Below, in pieces: positions 12,786 through 25,937 of a stretch of DNA of 64,000 nucleotides. This DNA is from Tetracladium setigerum (Eukaryota > Ascomycota > Leotiomycetes > Helotiales), in the NCBI GenBank assembly GCA_031472005.1, contig PZJY01000002.1, positions 2,666,001 to 2,730,000 on the forward strand, given 5' to 3'. The position numbers were made by a program, and so were the translations under genes. Each line of letters begins with the position of its first letter. The first letter of the stretch is position 1. Below the pieces are notes generated by a model. It searched no databases. It had not been told where the DNA came from and was given only the letters and a program-made list of their open reading frames with translations.

Positions 12786-15700
12786 ACTCGTTGACTCACT
12801 TTTTGGGCGACTTGAGTGGATGTGGAAACCTGTTTATGATGTGGACGATACCAGGACGAAATCATGTAAAAGTACGATGTTGTTGCAGGGTCATGTTGGT
12901 GCTGTCACTATTTTGCTTCATTTTGTTCTATACCCGTTGGCAAGGAAGATTATGGCTTCAATTTCATCTTTCATCTGTCACTCAACGATGTGTTGGGGCT
13001 CAGTTGTCTCACGGTGCTACCATGATGGCACATGGAATTTGGAGACGAGCTTTCATAGTTCTTTGCATTTTGTTTTTGTTTTGTCAACATTTATCGTTGT
13101 GTAACACCACCGTACGTCAACATCATGTATTCTCCCTACCTATCTGATTGAATCATGTAGTCTCCTTGGCAGCAACTTCGACTCCCAGCCTTCTAAAAAT
13201 CAAAAAACATTTGTCTAATTGTAAGAATAACTTTTTATCCTTAAACTCTTTCACCATCCGTTCTCTTCTTCCTCTGTTTCTCACCGTACTTATGCACCAG
13301 GAAATTTATTTATCTCCTTGCTGTCATGGAAATGGGATTGAATTAAGTCTGTACGACCGCATTTGGGATGAAAATTTCTTGATTTGCGTTATTTTGCTTG
13401 GGGCAAGACAAGGTTAGACGAAAGAGAGACGGTTCACACCGACTTTGGCTCAGCTTTCTTGGTTAGAGGAATTAAACGAATCCCCTTTGCACAAGCGCCT
13501 GCTCCCAATTAAACTTTCGGTTGTGGAACATAGTAAAGTATGCTTATTAGATCTACGATATTGACAGAAATCTCACTGGGGAATCCCATGGGAATGGTCT
13601 TGTTTATCTACCTAAGGTAACTTACAATTCAGGGGATGCTAATCTGTCCATCCCCACAACGTCTTTAGAAAAGCTCCCGTTCTTCCCGTAGATGGAAAAC
13701 GGTAGCAGCCTACACAGAAACTCGCAGATTTTCCCTCCGTCTGAGAGATAATTGCATTGTTCATCCGATCCCTTCAATAAATTTCTCAAACCCCCTTCCG
13801 GGCACCTCTCTGCGCTTCCGCGTAGGGGATATCCTACGGCATTTTCCATCCACAGCACAATTGATGACTGCCTTGTAACATAAACCTCAATCCCACCCAT
13901 ACGAATACGAGTACACATATATTCAGTTACCTTTATATCTCCTCCCTTTTGAAAGCAGCATTCTTCTTCGCGTAAAGTGCTATCACATATCCGCCCAACG
14001 AGGCGTTATCCCATCACAAAATAACAGCACATACGGTGTTGCAGCATGATTAGTGCGTTCAAGTGAAGTAGACGCGCTTCTCTGCTGGAATCATAAGAGG
14101 GGGTTACACGATCAGAGATCCAAGATCCGCCATTTGCCTCGGGATGCATTTACCTACCTACCACTGCGGTAGCTCCAGCCATATCCTAGGTAATGTGACC
14201 TTACCCCCTCATCTAAGTACCCGACGCTCATTTGATCTCCGACATGCACATTTGCATGTGCGTTAGCTCAGGTCAGTACATTGCCCTGAAAGTCTCACAC
14301 TTGTGTACACCCACCTCGTCTGCTGGCGAATGAAGACGTACACTTTCATGACAAATACTTAAGATTCAACGTGATAAATCATGAGCTGCATTGAGTGTTT
14401 TGCGTCCCGCATCTGAGACTGTGGAGGTGGGCTGATCCAGTGATTTCAGGTTACACAGGCTAATACGTACGCCAAACAAGCGAAACGGTGAATGACTTTA
14501 TCAAGCAAAGTCTCCCTTTGTTCCTCTTGCTTCTTCTCTCCTCCTCCGTCACTTTCCTCCAAAAGTAAATACAAGCACTTCGAGAAAGCGAAAAGCTATA
14601 TCGAGCACATCTTGTATTACACTAAGTGAGTTGGACAATTATCTGATCCCCCAGGTAAATTTGTCAACATTGACAGGAACCGCCTCGAGTTGGCGGAAAT
14701 TTACAGTTCGGCGGCAGAGGAAAGACATCAAACCATCTGGAAGAACAGACACAAGACTAGGGAGTCCCAACCGACCTTTCGAAGTTTGGATTGTCGTGCA
14801 TCTGTAGCGGAGGGTAGGGCAGTGAGACATGGAGGAGGAGCTACATGCAATGGGAATAAGGGATCCCCATCTGATTGATCTATCATCAAGCGGAGGGCGT
14901 TCCGGTCACAACTACCTGGTGAGTCTTTCACCCGGGCCCGGTGAAAATAACATAAGAATCAGTGCAATTAGCATTACATCGAATCAGTAACAATTGATAC
15001 GCAGCCTTGGCGTTTGTTGTTATTCGTCTTGACTTGGAAATCGTTGGCGTTTTTATGCTTTAAGTTTGGGGTGACGAGGTTTGCGACAGCTGAACTGTGC
15101 ACACTTTCATGGAACTGTACCATCCGATGATCTCCCGACAAAGAGAAAATGCTTGTTTGAACAATAATGGAGACCTTTCGTTGCTGGTAAGTAATGTCTT
15201 TGATCGATCGATCGATGTGTTGTCGTTTTCGTCGCTGGAATTATGATATGTTTCGTTGACAGTTGTCCCAAAGCCTGCTCGGCGAAGACCGACCTGCAGC
15301 GCCAATATTTTTAGATTGCTGGGATTTTCCCGGTCTGTATTTGTTTCAAGAAGTCGATTTTAGGGCTGAACTACAAGTACATTTGGTTTTCCATTATCGC
15401 TTGTCGGACTCGGATTGTGAGCCGATGTGAATGTAAATAAACAAATCATGTTATCTGATATTCATTTATTTCAATATTCAACAAAACCCTAAACAGAACT
15501 TCATGATATGATCATACGAACTTGGAGATTTTCTTCTGCGCGGCTTGATTAATCTTGAGAATTCGTTTCAGGTGAGCTGGGGATCGAACCTAGGAGATCC
15601 GCAGTTGTTCATTGAAGAACAGCCCCGTTTGGGACGAGAACTCTTTGGAATTTAGCCGCTATCAAATGAAATCAAATCTTAGCTTTGTGAGCTTTGCAAT

Positions 15701-16973
15701 GTTTATGGTCCTATGAAAGTGCCAAATACGTTTCCATGATGACTGGTCGTGAGAATTCACTAAGTGTATTGATCCAGCAGAACCGAGAGTCGGATCTCTT
15801 CGTTGACCTAACTTCTAAACTGGGTGTTCAGGAGGTTAAAAAATGACTGGACTCACCGAAGCACGTTGGAAAATCCAACAAACACTCGTTGCACTGAGCC
15901 TCTTGATTATACTGTCCTTGCTCCTTCTTTGAGGGAGAAAGGCATGAAAGGAGACAGCACTGTTACGTCCAAATAGGTGTACTATTTACGTCGTTGTGAT
16001 GTCTGGAGAGCCAGGTCCAGGGGAGCTGGAACCTGCTCTCTACCAAGGTAAAGCTAGCTAGTGCGATTCACTTGGTCACGTGCTGCCGTGCCACTATCGT
16101 AATTCACCTGTAAACGCGGTACGCGTATTACCAACAATATCTTTTTTATGTATGAAATTGTTACTCGTATGAAGTTGGGTGTTGTTCTGATTTTACTTCT
16201 AAAGACTTGGCCGTTCGTGGAGACAATCATACAGCTTGAAAACAATGGAACCGGTCATTTGAATGATGGTGATATTCCTGATATTTCGATGTACATCAAA
16301 CCATGAAATCTCTGTGCGATAAATCTATCTTTTTCTCTGCTCTTTGATATATACTTAGTTACCTGGACAACATATGTAGACTCTCCCTTTCTGTCTTTTT
16401 GCCGGAGTTCAACCGAGGTTGGTGCCTGAGGCTTTGACGTATGATGACCTCCCCTCGGACAAGGCAACAATCTACCCCACCAACAACAAAGTGTCTGGGG
16501 AACATTGACGAACTATCGACAACATTGATGAATGGCGTCAACTTTCTTTGCCTTCGAAACCCAAGCAACTTGAAACTTCGTCGAAGCTGCAGAAAGCATC
16601 GAAACGTGCATCAAGAGTAAGAAGATATCTGTTTGGGCTCTCCTTCCTGCCACAATCTTCCTCCTTCTACCAGCCTCTTCTTCCATGTCGGAACGATCTC
16701 CAGGCAGGCGGGTGCAAGTCAAGCTCTCAAATTGCTGATATATATTCTCTCCAGCTATTTCCCCAACACGAAACGCCTCCTTCTAGATCTGCTATTGTTC
16801 ATTGTTCCAGCAGATCGGATACTTCCAACCTCCCTGACGCCCAAATTCCTCATCTCCAAATACTGGACATCAAACAGTTTGACATAACGTTGGGCTGCTT
16901 GAGCCCGTGGCAGACTGTCGACCTTCTTTTCTTGTCTACTATACTTCATCGGTAGCTCTGGGTCCGGTTAGTA
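12786..16973. other. 4.2 kb gene-poor region between zinc-finger gene and CAND1
   Basis: Nothing recognisable is encoded. The left part will contain the zinc-finger gene's 3' untranslated region. Noted elements: a near-palindrome at 14926-14946, a GATC tandem at about 15197-15214, a CT-rich stretch at about 14515-14570 and CACGTG at 16077-16082. The last few hundred bases should contain the CAND1 promoter and leader. Confidence 0.5.
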
Positions 16974-19900
16974 ATGGCTTCACAGTCCCCTGCACCCACG
17001 GCGAACACCGTGAGCGCGTTGCTACCGAAGCTCCATGATGTCGACCCCGACTACAGATTCATGTCTTTGAACGATCTCTTCAACGTGCTCACAGTGGGCA
17101 AGGTAGATCTGCTACACAATGATTACAATACTGCTGCTAGGACAGTAGACGGAATAATCAAAACTTTGGATGATCAAAATGGCGAGGTACAGAACTTGGC
17201 TATTAAATGGTTCGTTTATTTCATGGCACAATTCTAACCTTCTCGGTATTGGGAGACCTTTGGCTACTTTTTGAATCATTAAACCGTGCTAACTTTGAAT
17301 CCCAGCCTTGGTCCTCTGGTCTCTAAGCTTCCAGGCAGCATTATCTCTCCCCTCATCGAAAAACTCTCCACCCTAAATCTCGAAAATTCCGTAGACAACT
17401 CTATACCTGCTATGGCCCTACGAACGGTCGTCATAACTCTTCCGAGACCTGTTGTTGGCGTGAATCCAACCGCGCAGGTAGTTGAGGCATACCAAGCTGT
17501 CAGCAGAGTCTTGATTCCTCGACTTGTAGGCAAATTGATTGTCAAGAGCGGGACCACTTTGAAACTCCCTGCGCCACCGCCTGGCATGCTTGATCCCGAT
17601 TCGAACAAGGAGGTTGATCCCGAGGCTGTAGACGTTTTGATCGAGGTAGTGAGATGTTTTGGTCCCATGCTGCAACACGCAGAGGTGGAGGCTCTTCAAT
17701 CTTTACTAGGAGCAATTCTCGAGACAGAACGCGCAAGTTCTGTCGTCAAGAAGCGTGCTGTTGTGGCAATTTCCATATTGGCTATTTATCTTTCAGATGA
17801 TGAGCTCAGCCGCTTTATTTCGCAACTCATCGAGAGCCTACGTAATCCCCATCTCACTCCCGTGCAACGACGCCTCTACATTACTATTTTGGGATCTATG
17901 GCGAGATCTATCCCGGCAAGATTTGGACCATACTTAAAGACCCTCGCACCATTTGTTCTCTCCGCAGTCAGTGAATCGGAGTTGGAAGAACAAAAAGAGG
18001 CCGCAGAAGAGGAAGGGGAGCCAAACGCAGAGGCTGATGATGTCCGGGAAGCAGCATTGGTTGCATTAGAGGGCTTCCTTGCAGCTTGTGGTAATGAGAT
18101 GCGATCATATACTGAAGAGACTATCGGTGCGGCTTTACTCTTTCTCAAGTATGATCCTAATTATAACGACGATGACGACGACGAAGAAATGGGGAATACC
18201 CAAGCTGATGAAGACGATATGGATGAGTTTGATGATGATGACGATTTCGAGGCGGACGCCGGCTTTGATGATGATGACGATGATGCCAGCTGGAAAGTTA
18301 GAAGATGTGCTGCGAAGTTACTGTACACCCTTATCTCAACTAGGGGAAGTGGTGATCTTCTGGACGATGGCACGCTCTACTCTAAAGTTGCTCCAGTCCT
18401 GGTTCAGAGATTTGGCGAGCGTGTTGAGAATGTCCGCTTGGAAATTATTGCTACCATGTCTTCGTTGATTCGCAAGACTGGCGAAGGTCTTCAACTCAAT
18501 GTGACCACGGAGGAAGAGTTTTCAATTGCCCCCCTCAGTCGCAAACGACGACGAGAGAGTAGCAACGCAGGCACTTTTGATACTAAATTCATGCTGTCCA
18601 TGTCAGCAGGACTTACATCGCCAACCGATGTTCCTGTTCCTGCTTCTGGTCCACGAGCTGATCTAGCCAGTCTCAGCCCGGCAATCATCAAATCTGCGAC
18701 CAAATTGTTGAAGGGGAACTCGATTCCTACAAAGCAAGCATTGGTCGGACTGCTTCACGATCTTGTTTCGGCCCAAGGTGGGGGGCTTGCAGAATTCCTG
18801 AGCCAGATCATTGACCCAATCATTGAAGCAGTCAAGACGACTGGTGGATCGTCAAGCTCTTCAAGTCTGGGCTCTGGCGGCGCAGCCTCTGCAACTCTGA
18901 ACACCCTTCGTGTTGTGGCTCTTCGATTGATTGGAGACATTGCCAAGACGCATTCATCCAGCGTCTTGCTACCCTTCCTCCCCAAGATCGTTCCAGGGGT
19001 TATCGTGGCTGTCAAGGACAAGTACTTGAAGGTTTCTAGTCAGGCTATTGGCACAGTTGAGCAGCTTGTAAAAGCTCTGACTCCTCCGAGATCTCAGTTG
19101 AGAAATCAGAAAAACCAAGGGGATCTCCAAGAGCTCTACAAGGTTGTTGTAGGTCGTGTTTCTGCCAATGATGCTGATCTCGAGGTTCGCCAGCGTGCCA
19201 TCCATGCTTTGGGAATTCTTCTAGCTCGCACAGCCGGTCCAGAGGGAAGTGTCCTTATATCCGCCTCCGAGAGAAGTACGGCTTTGGATCTTTTGAATGA
19301 ACGCCTGAAGAATGAAACCACCCGACTTGCTGCTGTTCATGCGATTGATACTGTAGCTGCGTTGACGAGCGACAAAGACCAGCTTCAACCGAAATGGATT
19401 CGAGAAGTGGCACTCGAGCTTTCTGCTCAACTACGAAAGGCCAACAGATCCCTGCGAGGTGCAAGTCTTGCTGCGCTGAAGAACTTGGTTATTGCACCAG
19501 CCTCCCGATCTGCGCTTGACGCTGAGACCATTCAAGGGCTAGTCAGTGCCTTGATTCCTCTTCTTACGCCTTCGGATCTCCATCTCCTAGGCCCTGCTCT
19601 TATGGTTCTTGCAACTCTGGTGTCTGATAATTCTAGGCTTGTTGTCACCGAACAACTCAACTCATCGCTTTGCGAGCTGTTGAAGGGTCAACTCAGCGGG
19701 GCTGTTCTCGATGCTGTGCTCGTTTTGGTCACTAGCATTGGTGTCGAGGGAGTTGGAAAGGAACTAATGCTAGGCCTCCTATCTACCGTAAGTGTCAATG
19801 GAGACCCTACTGTAGTAGGAAAAGTCATTGGCGCATTACTTGTGGCTGGTGGCCCTTCCGTTGGAGTGGGCATTGACAACTTCCTTGCCGAAGTCAACAA

Positions 19901-21222
19901 TTCTCATTCGGATGATGCAAAACATTGTCTCGCACTAGCAGTCGTTGGTGAAGCCGGATTACGCTACGGCGCGAAGTCACCCTTAATGCCTTCTATCTTT
20001 ACGGCGCAATTCAACAAGAAGTCCGACAAGGTACCACTTGCAGCGGCTATTGCTATGGGACGAGCCGGCGCTGGCAATATTCCTGTCTTCCTTCCTGAAA
20101 TTTTGAAGTTGATGACCAATGATAGCAGCATGCAGTATTTGCTCCTGCATTCAATCAAGGAGATTCTTCAACAAGCCAGCACCTCGTCCGCTGACATCAG
20201 TAGCTATTCTCAAGTAATTTGGACTCGTCTACTGGTTGCCTCCCAAGCAGCTGAGGACAACAAGGCCGTAGGAGCTGAATGTATCGGTAGACTGGCGATT
20301 ATTGACCCAAAGATCTACATGCCACATCTCCAGGTACGGGAAATTTAACTCTAAACTTTCTAGGACTTACTGACCATTGCTAGAAACACCTTCGTGATCC
20401 AACCCCTTCGGTTCGTGCCATGATCATCCAGGCCGTTCGATATACACTACCTGATAGCGACGAAGCCTTCGATACCATCCTCAAGGGCTCGTTGATTGAA
20501 ATCCTTGTCACGATGCTGAAGGATTCGGAACTTGAAAATCGACGTTTGGCACTAACAACGCTAAACTCGGCTGCCCATAACAAGCCTGACTTGATCATTC
20601 CAAATCTTGGGGTTTTGCTACCACTTGTAATGAGTGAATCGGAAATTAAACAGGAGTTGATTCGAGAAGTCATGATGGGACCTTTCAAGCACAAGGTTGA
20701 TGATGGACTTGAGGTTCGAAAGGTATATCCATTCTTCTCATATCTTTGCCATTATTTTTTGCTGACATTCTACAGAGCGCGTACGAGACTCTCTACTCCC
20801 TAATGGAAACGGCCTTCTCCCGCATCAATATCCTCGATTTCTACGACCGCATAATTGCCGGCTTAAAAGATGAGCACGACATCCGCGGTCTGTGCAACCT
20901 TGTCGTCACTAAACTCGTCGTCCTCGATATCGACGAAACAACGCGCCGCCTCGATTCCATTGCCGAATGCTACCGTCCCGTCCTTTCCATCAAACTTAAG
21001 GATAACGCTGTCAAGCAAGAGATCGAGAAACAAGAAGAAGCCATCCGCAGTATCGTCCGTGTTTCGGTGCTTCTCCATAATGCTATTCCTTCTGCAAGTA
21101 GTGCTTTGGGTACGAGCGCTGGACAGCACCAGATTTGGCGCGGATACTGGGAGTGGTTGGAGAAGGACTTTGAGAGTCAATTGAAGCTGCTGAGGGAGGA
21201 GAGCAAGGATGTCATGGCATAA
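16974..21222 (+). CDS. cand1: CAND1/TIP120, cullin-RING ligase exchange factor
   Basis: Cand1 binds un-neddylated cullin-Rbx1 and exchanges F-box/adaptor modules on SCF-type ubiquitin ligases. Exons 16974-17209, 17306-20333, 20384-20722 and 20776-21222 give 1349 residues. The protein is a HEAT-repeat solenoid throughout, starting with LLPKLHDVDPDYRFMSLNDL and ending in the TIP120 C-terminal domain (FYDRIIAGLKDEHDIRGLCN, then YRPVLSIKL). A highly acidic run of Asp/Glu (coded at about 18166-18290, a GAT/GAC-rich stretch) interrupts the repeats, as in other CAND1 proteins. All four exons join in frame without stops. The start lies directly before the first repeat. The gene converges with FZO1, 616 bases away. 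Confidence 0.95.
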
Positions 21223-21838
21223 ATTCGTTATGGCGGGCTTGGGATGACGTGATATGAAGTGATGAGGCATGAAAAATAAGCAAGACGAAATGAGAGTAAA
21301 ATCGATGAAGCGAGCGAGCAAGCGGATTTTGTGACGAGGTGGTATTGCATCGTTTGCGGCTTTTCAAGGCTATGCTTAGGTAGATACGGATTGAAAGAAC
21401 AAGATAACTCCACCAAGGTGTCATTCAATTGTCCCACTCTGGCCAAAGGAAGTGAATTGCTCAGTTTTGACGCGAGTTTCTTCAAAGGGGCAAATTTTCA
21501 TTTCATTCGTGTAATTATTTTTTGTATGTACGTGGATAACCCCCCAATGTACTTGCTCCATAACCTACAACCAATGCCGAGGAGCTAACGAGAGAAACAG
21601 AAACAAAAACTAAAAAGTGTATAAACGTCGAAGTGGGGTGATTGTGTGGCGTTTCCTTCCTGCCTGCAAAAAACAAAGAACGAGGGAATCGAACAACCTG
21701 CCAAGAAAAACAGTAAAGCAATGCCCTTCTCCCGTTTTCAATCTTCCTTTTTGGGGGGTTGTGCGAGAAGGGCTGGGAAAGCGCAGCTCCAAGACGAGAT
21801 CAATCGCGAAAAGTAGGCGAGTTTTTTTTTCATCGCCC
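21223..21838. other. Convergent intergenic region CAND1/FZO1
   Basis: This 616-base stretch must hold the 3' untranslated regions and terminators of both flanking genes. No coding signal was seen; a G6 run lies near 21753. Confidence 0.5.
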
Positions 21839-24624
21839 TCACATGTCAAAAGCAGCAGCGACACCCGGCTGCGGTCCCTCCAGATCCACGGCCTCAACGA
21901 TCCTCCTCAACCTCGCACTGTCGCCCACCAAATTCGAGAAATACTTCCTCGCCACTTCACTCTCACCTCTCGTCTTCAGCGTCTCGTTCTTTTTAACACC
22001 GAGCTTTTCAACCGATCGCTGTAATCCCACACGCAAGTTATCGGCTGGGAATCGTAGCACTTTGCGTACGGAGGTCGAGATGCGCTCGCTGTTGGAGTGG
22101 ATGTAGTCTGTGGAATGTAGTTGCTGTTGGATTTTTTGTTGGAGACGGTGGGGGAGGGAGTGTGGGATTTGGGAGAGGATGTAGTATGCTGCTGCGAGTG
22201 CTACACAAAGTGTTAGGTATTGCGTTGACGCAATGTTTCTGAGAAGGACTTACCAGTAGCGATAGCTCCGGGGATGATGAGTTTGCGCATGTTCTCATTC
22301 CCAACGACTTTCACCGTTCCCATAACTCCATCAATCCAACCAACTCCACCCACCATCCTCGTTCCCACGGCGCCCGCTACTGTGAGTGCCATACCCGTCC
22401 CAGCGTACTTCTCCTGCCTCTGCAAAATCGTGCTCCAATCGAAGAAGTCCCACAACTCAGTCTCGATATCGACTTGTCGAGCCAACACATCTCTCTTGCG
22501 GCGGAACATGACGTCGCTGCGGAATGCAAGGTCAGTGTATTCATCACCTAGGTGGAGGAGGCCTAGTGATTTGATGGCGGAGACGCCGGAGACGGTTTTA
22601 GTGCGCGCGTGCTCTTCACAGTCAGTCACAGAGAGAGCGATTTGCGAGAGCATAGCTTCCTTAAGGTCATCTGCGTATTGGAATGCACTCAGTAAACCCG
22701 GATATGGGACACCGAGATCTGAGTCGGCGACGAGGGAGAGGGTGGATGTGAGAGTTGCGCGGGTGTGGTCGTAGATGCTCGTGCATGTTGCGTCTATGGT
22801 TCTGTCAATATCGTCGCTTACTTCCGCCTTTGCCTTTCTTGATTGCTCGAGCAAAGGCTCAAGTTCGTCGAGTTCTTTGGTAACTCGCTTTAATTCCGTT
22901 TGGGCAACCTCATGATTGACTTCTGCGAGGGTGTGCACGTCTCCAAGGACATTGAGGAGATAAGTTTTAGCGGGTGCAAGCTTTGATCGAGCTCGCTTCT
23001 CGAGAACGAATCTCCTCAACGATTGCTCGAGAGCTTCGAAATCGCGAATCTTTTCCTTTTCTGCTTCTTTACCCTTTCCCTTTGGGTCTGAATCGTCGTC
23101 TCCATCTCCTCCACCACCACTTGAGCTGCCACCGCCTCCATTTCCGCCAGGCGGTCCTGGAGCCAAAGGGACAGCATTACTTGAAACGAAATGTACTAGT
23201 TCTGAAGATTCCTTGGATGTCTGTGGGCTGAGTTTAGAAACTTGTTCCAAGATCATCTTCTGGCACCTTTCCTTGTCTCTGATATTATCATACCCATTAA
23301 CAACCATGAAGATATAAGCTTTCTCTGCAGCTGCAGCGCTAATAAACTCCTTGGCCGAAATTGTGAAATGATTGGCAGCGGAAACAACGAAGACCACCAC
23401 ATCAATTTCCTCCTGACGAGCAAATACCGCAGTCGTCTTTGTAGTATCGAAATTAAGACCTGGTGCATCAATGATTGATATATCGACGATCCCGTTGTTG
23501 AGCAGTGATTCGTCTATCGATCGTACATCCTTGACGTATACTTTGCATTGGGTGTATTTCTCGTTGGTGATCACAATATGCTCAAGATTCGCAAGGGTAT
23601 GTACGTCGTACGTCCTCTCATCATGGCGGTCGTAGATGGTATCTCTGTGAATGGCGTGAACCTCCTCCTTCCCCTCATTCTCTCGCGCATCTACCACTTC
23701 GCAGAACAAACTTGTACATGGCTGCTGATCTTCCGGCAAGATCTTCCTCCGCAGCAAAGCATTGCAAAATGTCGACTTCCCAGCATTGAGATCTCCCGTC
23801 ACCAAGACTTTACTTGACGTATCCTCTATCCTGTCCCTGAGATTCAGCAGATGCTTGATACTCGATCGAATCTTGCCATCCAGCAACGAAGCTATCGACC
23901 CCTTCTCCAGCGAATGTACCAGCTCAGTCTGATGCAGAGCCCCCAATTTCAAGTCCAGCTTCAATATCGAGAATTCTTGTGCAATTTGTGGTGTCATCAA
24001 ACGTGGTTCCGGGACCCTCCTCTCCTCCGCTTGTTTGCTCGATTCCGCTGGTTCATGACCCATAGTCTGTGAACGTCGCATCGATCCTGGGCGGGGTTGG
24101 CAGGAGGATTCGTGGTGAGGAACGGCTATCGAATGCGTGTGTACCAAAGCAGGTCGTATGTCACCCTGGGGAGATGCTGCCACCACTCGCGACACCGAAG
24201 GGTAGGTCGCCGGCCATGATGCGTTCATCTCCGCCAGAGATTCCAATGCTTCGATAACCTTGCTGATAGACCGACCGAGCGATGATCGATGTTGATTGTA
24301 CCATAGCTGATGTATTGCGCTTGCTTGTAATCTCCTGTCATTGTCGGCGGCTTCCATCGATTGCTCCCTCAAAGCCGGCGAGGCAGCAGGCGTCGGTCTA
24401 TCCTCCGTCAAGGTTGGATTCCATGATGGCACTCCATTGACGCTTCCTTCAGCTAAGCTACCCTCATAACCCGAATCGTTGTCCAACAAAGCTTGTAGTC
24501 GAGCGGCACTTTCAGAAGTCGAACCAGTCCCAACAGTTACATACTGCGGTCGGCTCGGAGCACGTCGGCTGTAACCCTCCCCATCCGCAGATGCCTTGCC
24601 TTTTCCTTTGTATTCCTGGCTCAT
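21839..24624 (-). CDS. fzo1: Mitofusin, mitochondrial outer-membrane fusion GTPase
   Basis: Fzo1 is a dynamin-like GTPase that tethers and fuses mitochondrial outer membranes. Two exons, 24624-22254 and 22200-21839, join in phase to give 910 residues. A disordered Ser/Pro-rich N-terminus of about 240 residues precedes a helical stretch and the GTPase domain: P-loop GDLNAGKST at residues 277-285, switch motif DAPGLNF, and VNGYD as the likely base-recognition motif. A glycine/aspartate-rich low-complexity insert follows VSSNAVPLAPGPP. Near the C-terminus are two hydrophobic segments (TGMALTVAGAVGTRMVGG; IPGAIATALAAAYYILSQI) and a final heptad-rich region. I chose the ATG at 24624 (CACCATGAG context); upstream in-frame codons to 24732 begin with TTG, not ATG. 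Confidence 0.93.
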
Positions 24625-25937
24625 GGTGAATGCATTCGTAGGTTGTGTAGTCTTCAAAAAAAAAGTTCGTGGTTGGGTTTGGAGACTGGTGACGGAGATG
24701 TTCTGCATTTGCTTGGCGGGTGATGGTGGCAAATCGCCTTATAATTTTGGATACAGAAATAATGCGCGATGCGTTGCAATTTATGCCTCGGTTTGTAAGA
24801 TTACAACTTCTCAACGAAATCAAATGAAAAGTGACAAGTTATTTCTTGATAATATGAAGTAATCTAGTATCTCAAAATCTTTTCTCACTAAAATCTAGAG
24901 CATAGCTCAGGTCATCAACTGTCGATTAGGTATTTATGGATGAAATGTTTCGGCATATCAAACTCCATACAATATCATATCAAAATCCTGCTTCCATGCA
25001 AACATCTAATAAAGAGGATAGGTACTTAGCCAAATCTTCGTATCTTCCATCATTGTTATGATATGTGAATGAAGGATTGAAATTCACACATTCCCACTCT
25101 CAAGGGTACGCATAAATGCCCCATTTTTGTACATTTATGTATTTCTGTCACACATTGCTTGTAAGTTGGATTTCCTGGACAACTCTTTTACTTACTACTG
25201 GATTCCAAAAACTCCCTCTGCGAGCTTACCACCTAAGGATCCTCTGCGCGAAGCCTGAGGCAGTGAGTGATACATTTATGGAGGAGGAGGGATTTAAGTG
25301 CTGCCAGGTTCATGAGAGCATTCACATTCGCCAGCAAACAAACAAGTCTTTGTTTTATTGAGATTTATGCTTTATGAATTAATTTCTGTTCTACCTATAT
25401 CATATCCCACATCACCCACCCATCTATTCACCAGCAAAGCTAGATGAGAACACATTCATCTTTGCCTGCAAACAGAGAGCCCGGTTGCCGATAGAAAATG
25501 ACAGCAGAGAGAGAGAAATCAAAAACATTTAGTGGTCTTTTCTGCGACCCGACAAGCCAGTAAAGGCGGGAGAAGCAAGGCCAAGTTCATCGTGTGAACT
25601 TCACCTACAAGATGCTGTGAAAGAGCCGATGAAGCCACAATCGAGAGCACCAGTATATCTATGAATACAACCATGAGAAACGCCATGCTTATTGAATGGA
25701 AAGTCCGACCGAACAGCCATCCATCAAACAATCGAAAAAGGAAAAAGAAAATTGCAAAGAGCATAACCACACCATAGCCGAAAATGAAGCCAATCAAAGC
25801 CGAGAAATCGAGGAGCGCACAAACTTTTCCGGGGCTCCAATCGCCGCAACAGGATGACGATACGAAAAGGGTATGATGAAGCTGAAGAATCATTAATGCG
25901 TATGGTATATGCGTTCGTAGCAGAAGAGAATGGGCAA
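24625..25937. other. Intergenic region between FZO1 and PAB1
   Basis: It holds the FZO1 promoter and leader on the left and the PAB1 3' untranslated region on the right. A minus-strand ATG-initiated hydrophobic frame of 124 codons at 25519-25893 is discussed separately. A minus-strand AATAAA at about 25354-25359 could be a distal PAB1 poly(A) signal. Confidence 0.45.

Noticed and set aside
15580..15595. tRNA T-arm-like sequence AGGTTCGATCC on the minus strand
   Set aside because: No matching acceptor strand, D-arm box or anticodon arm could be found upstream, so it is at most a fragment or chance.
24625..24732. N-terminal extension of the mitofusin to 24732
   Set aside because: The upstream initiator would be TTG; the ATG at 24624 has a good CACCATGAG context.
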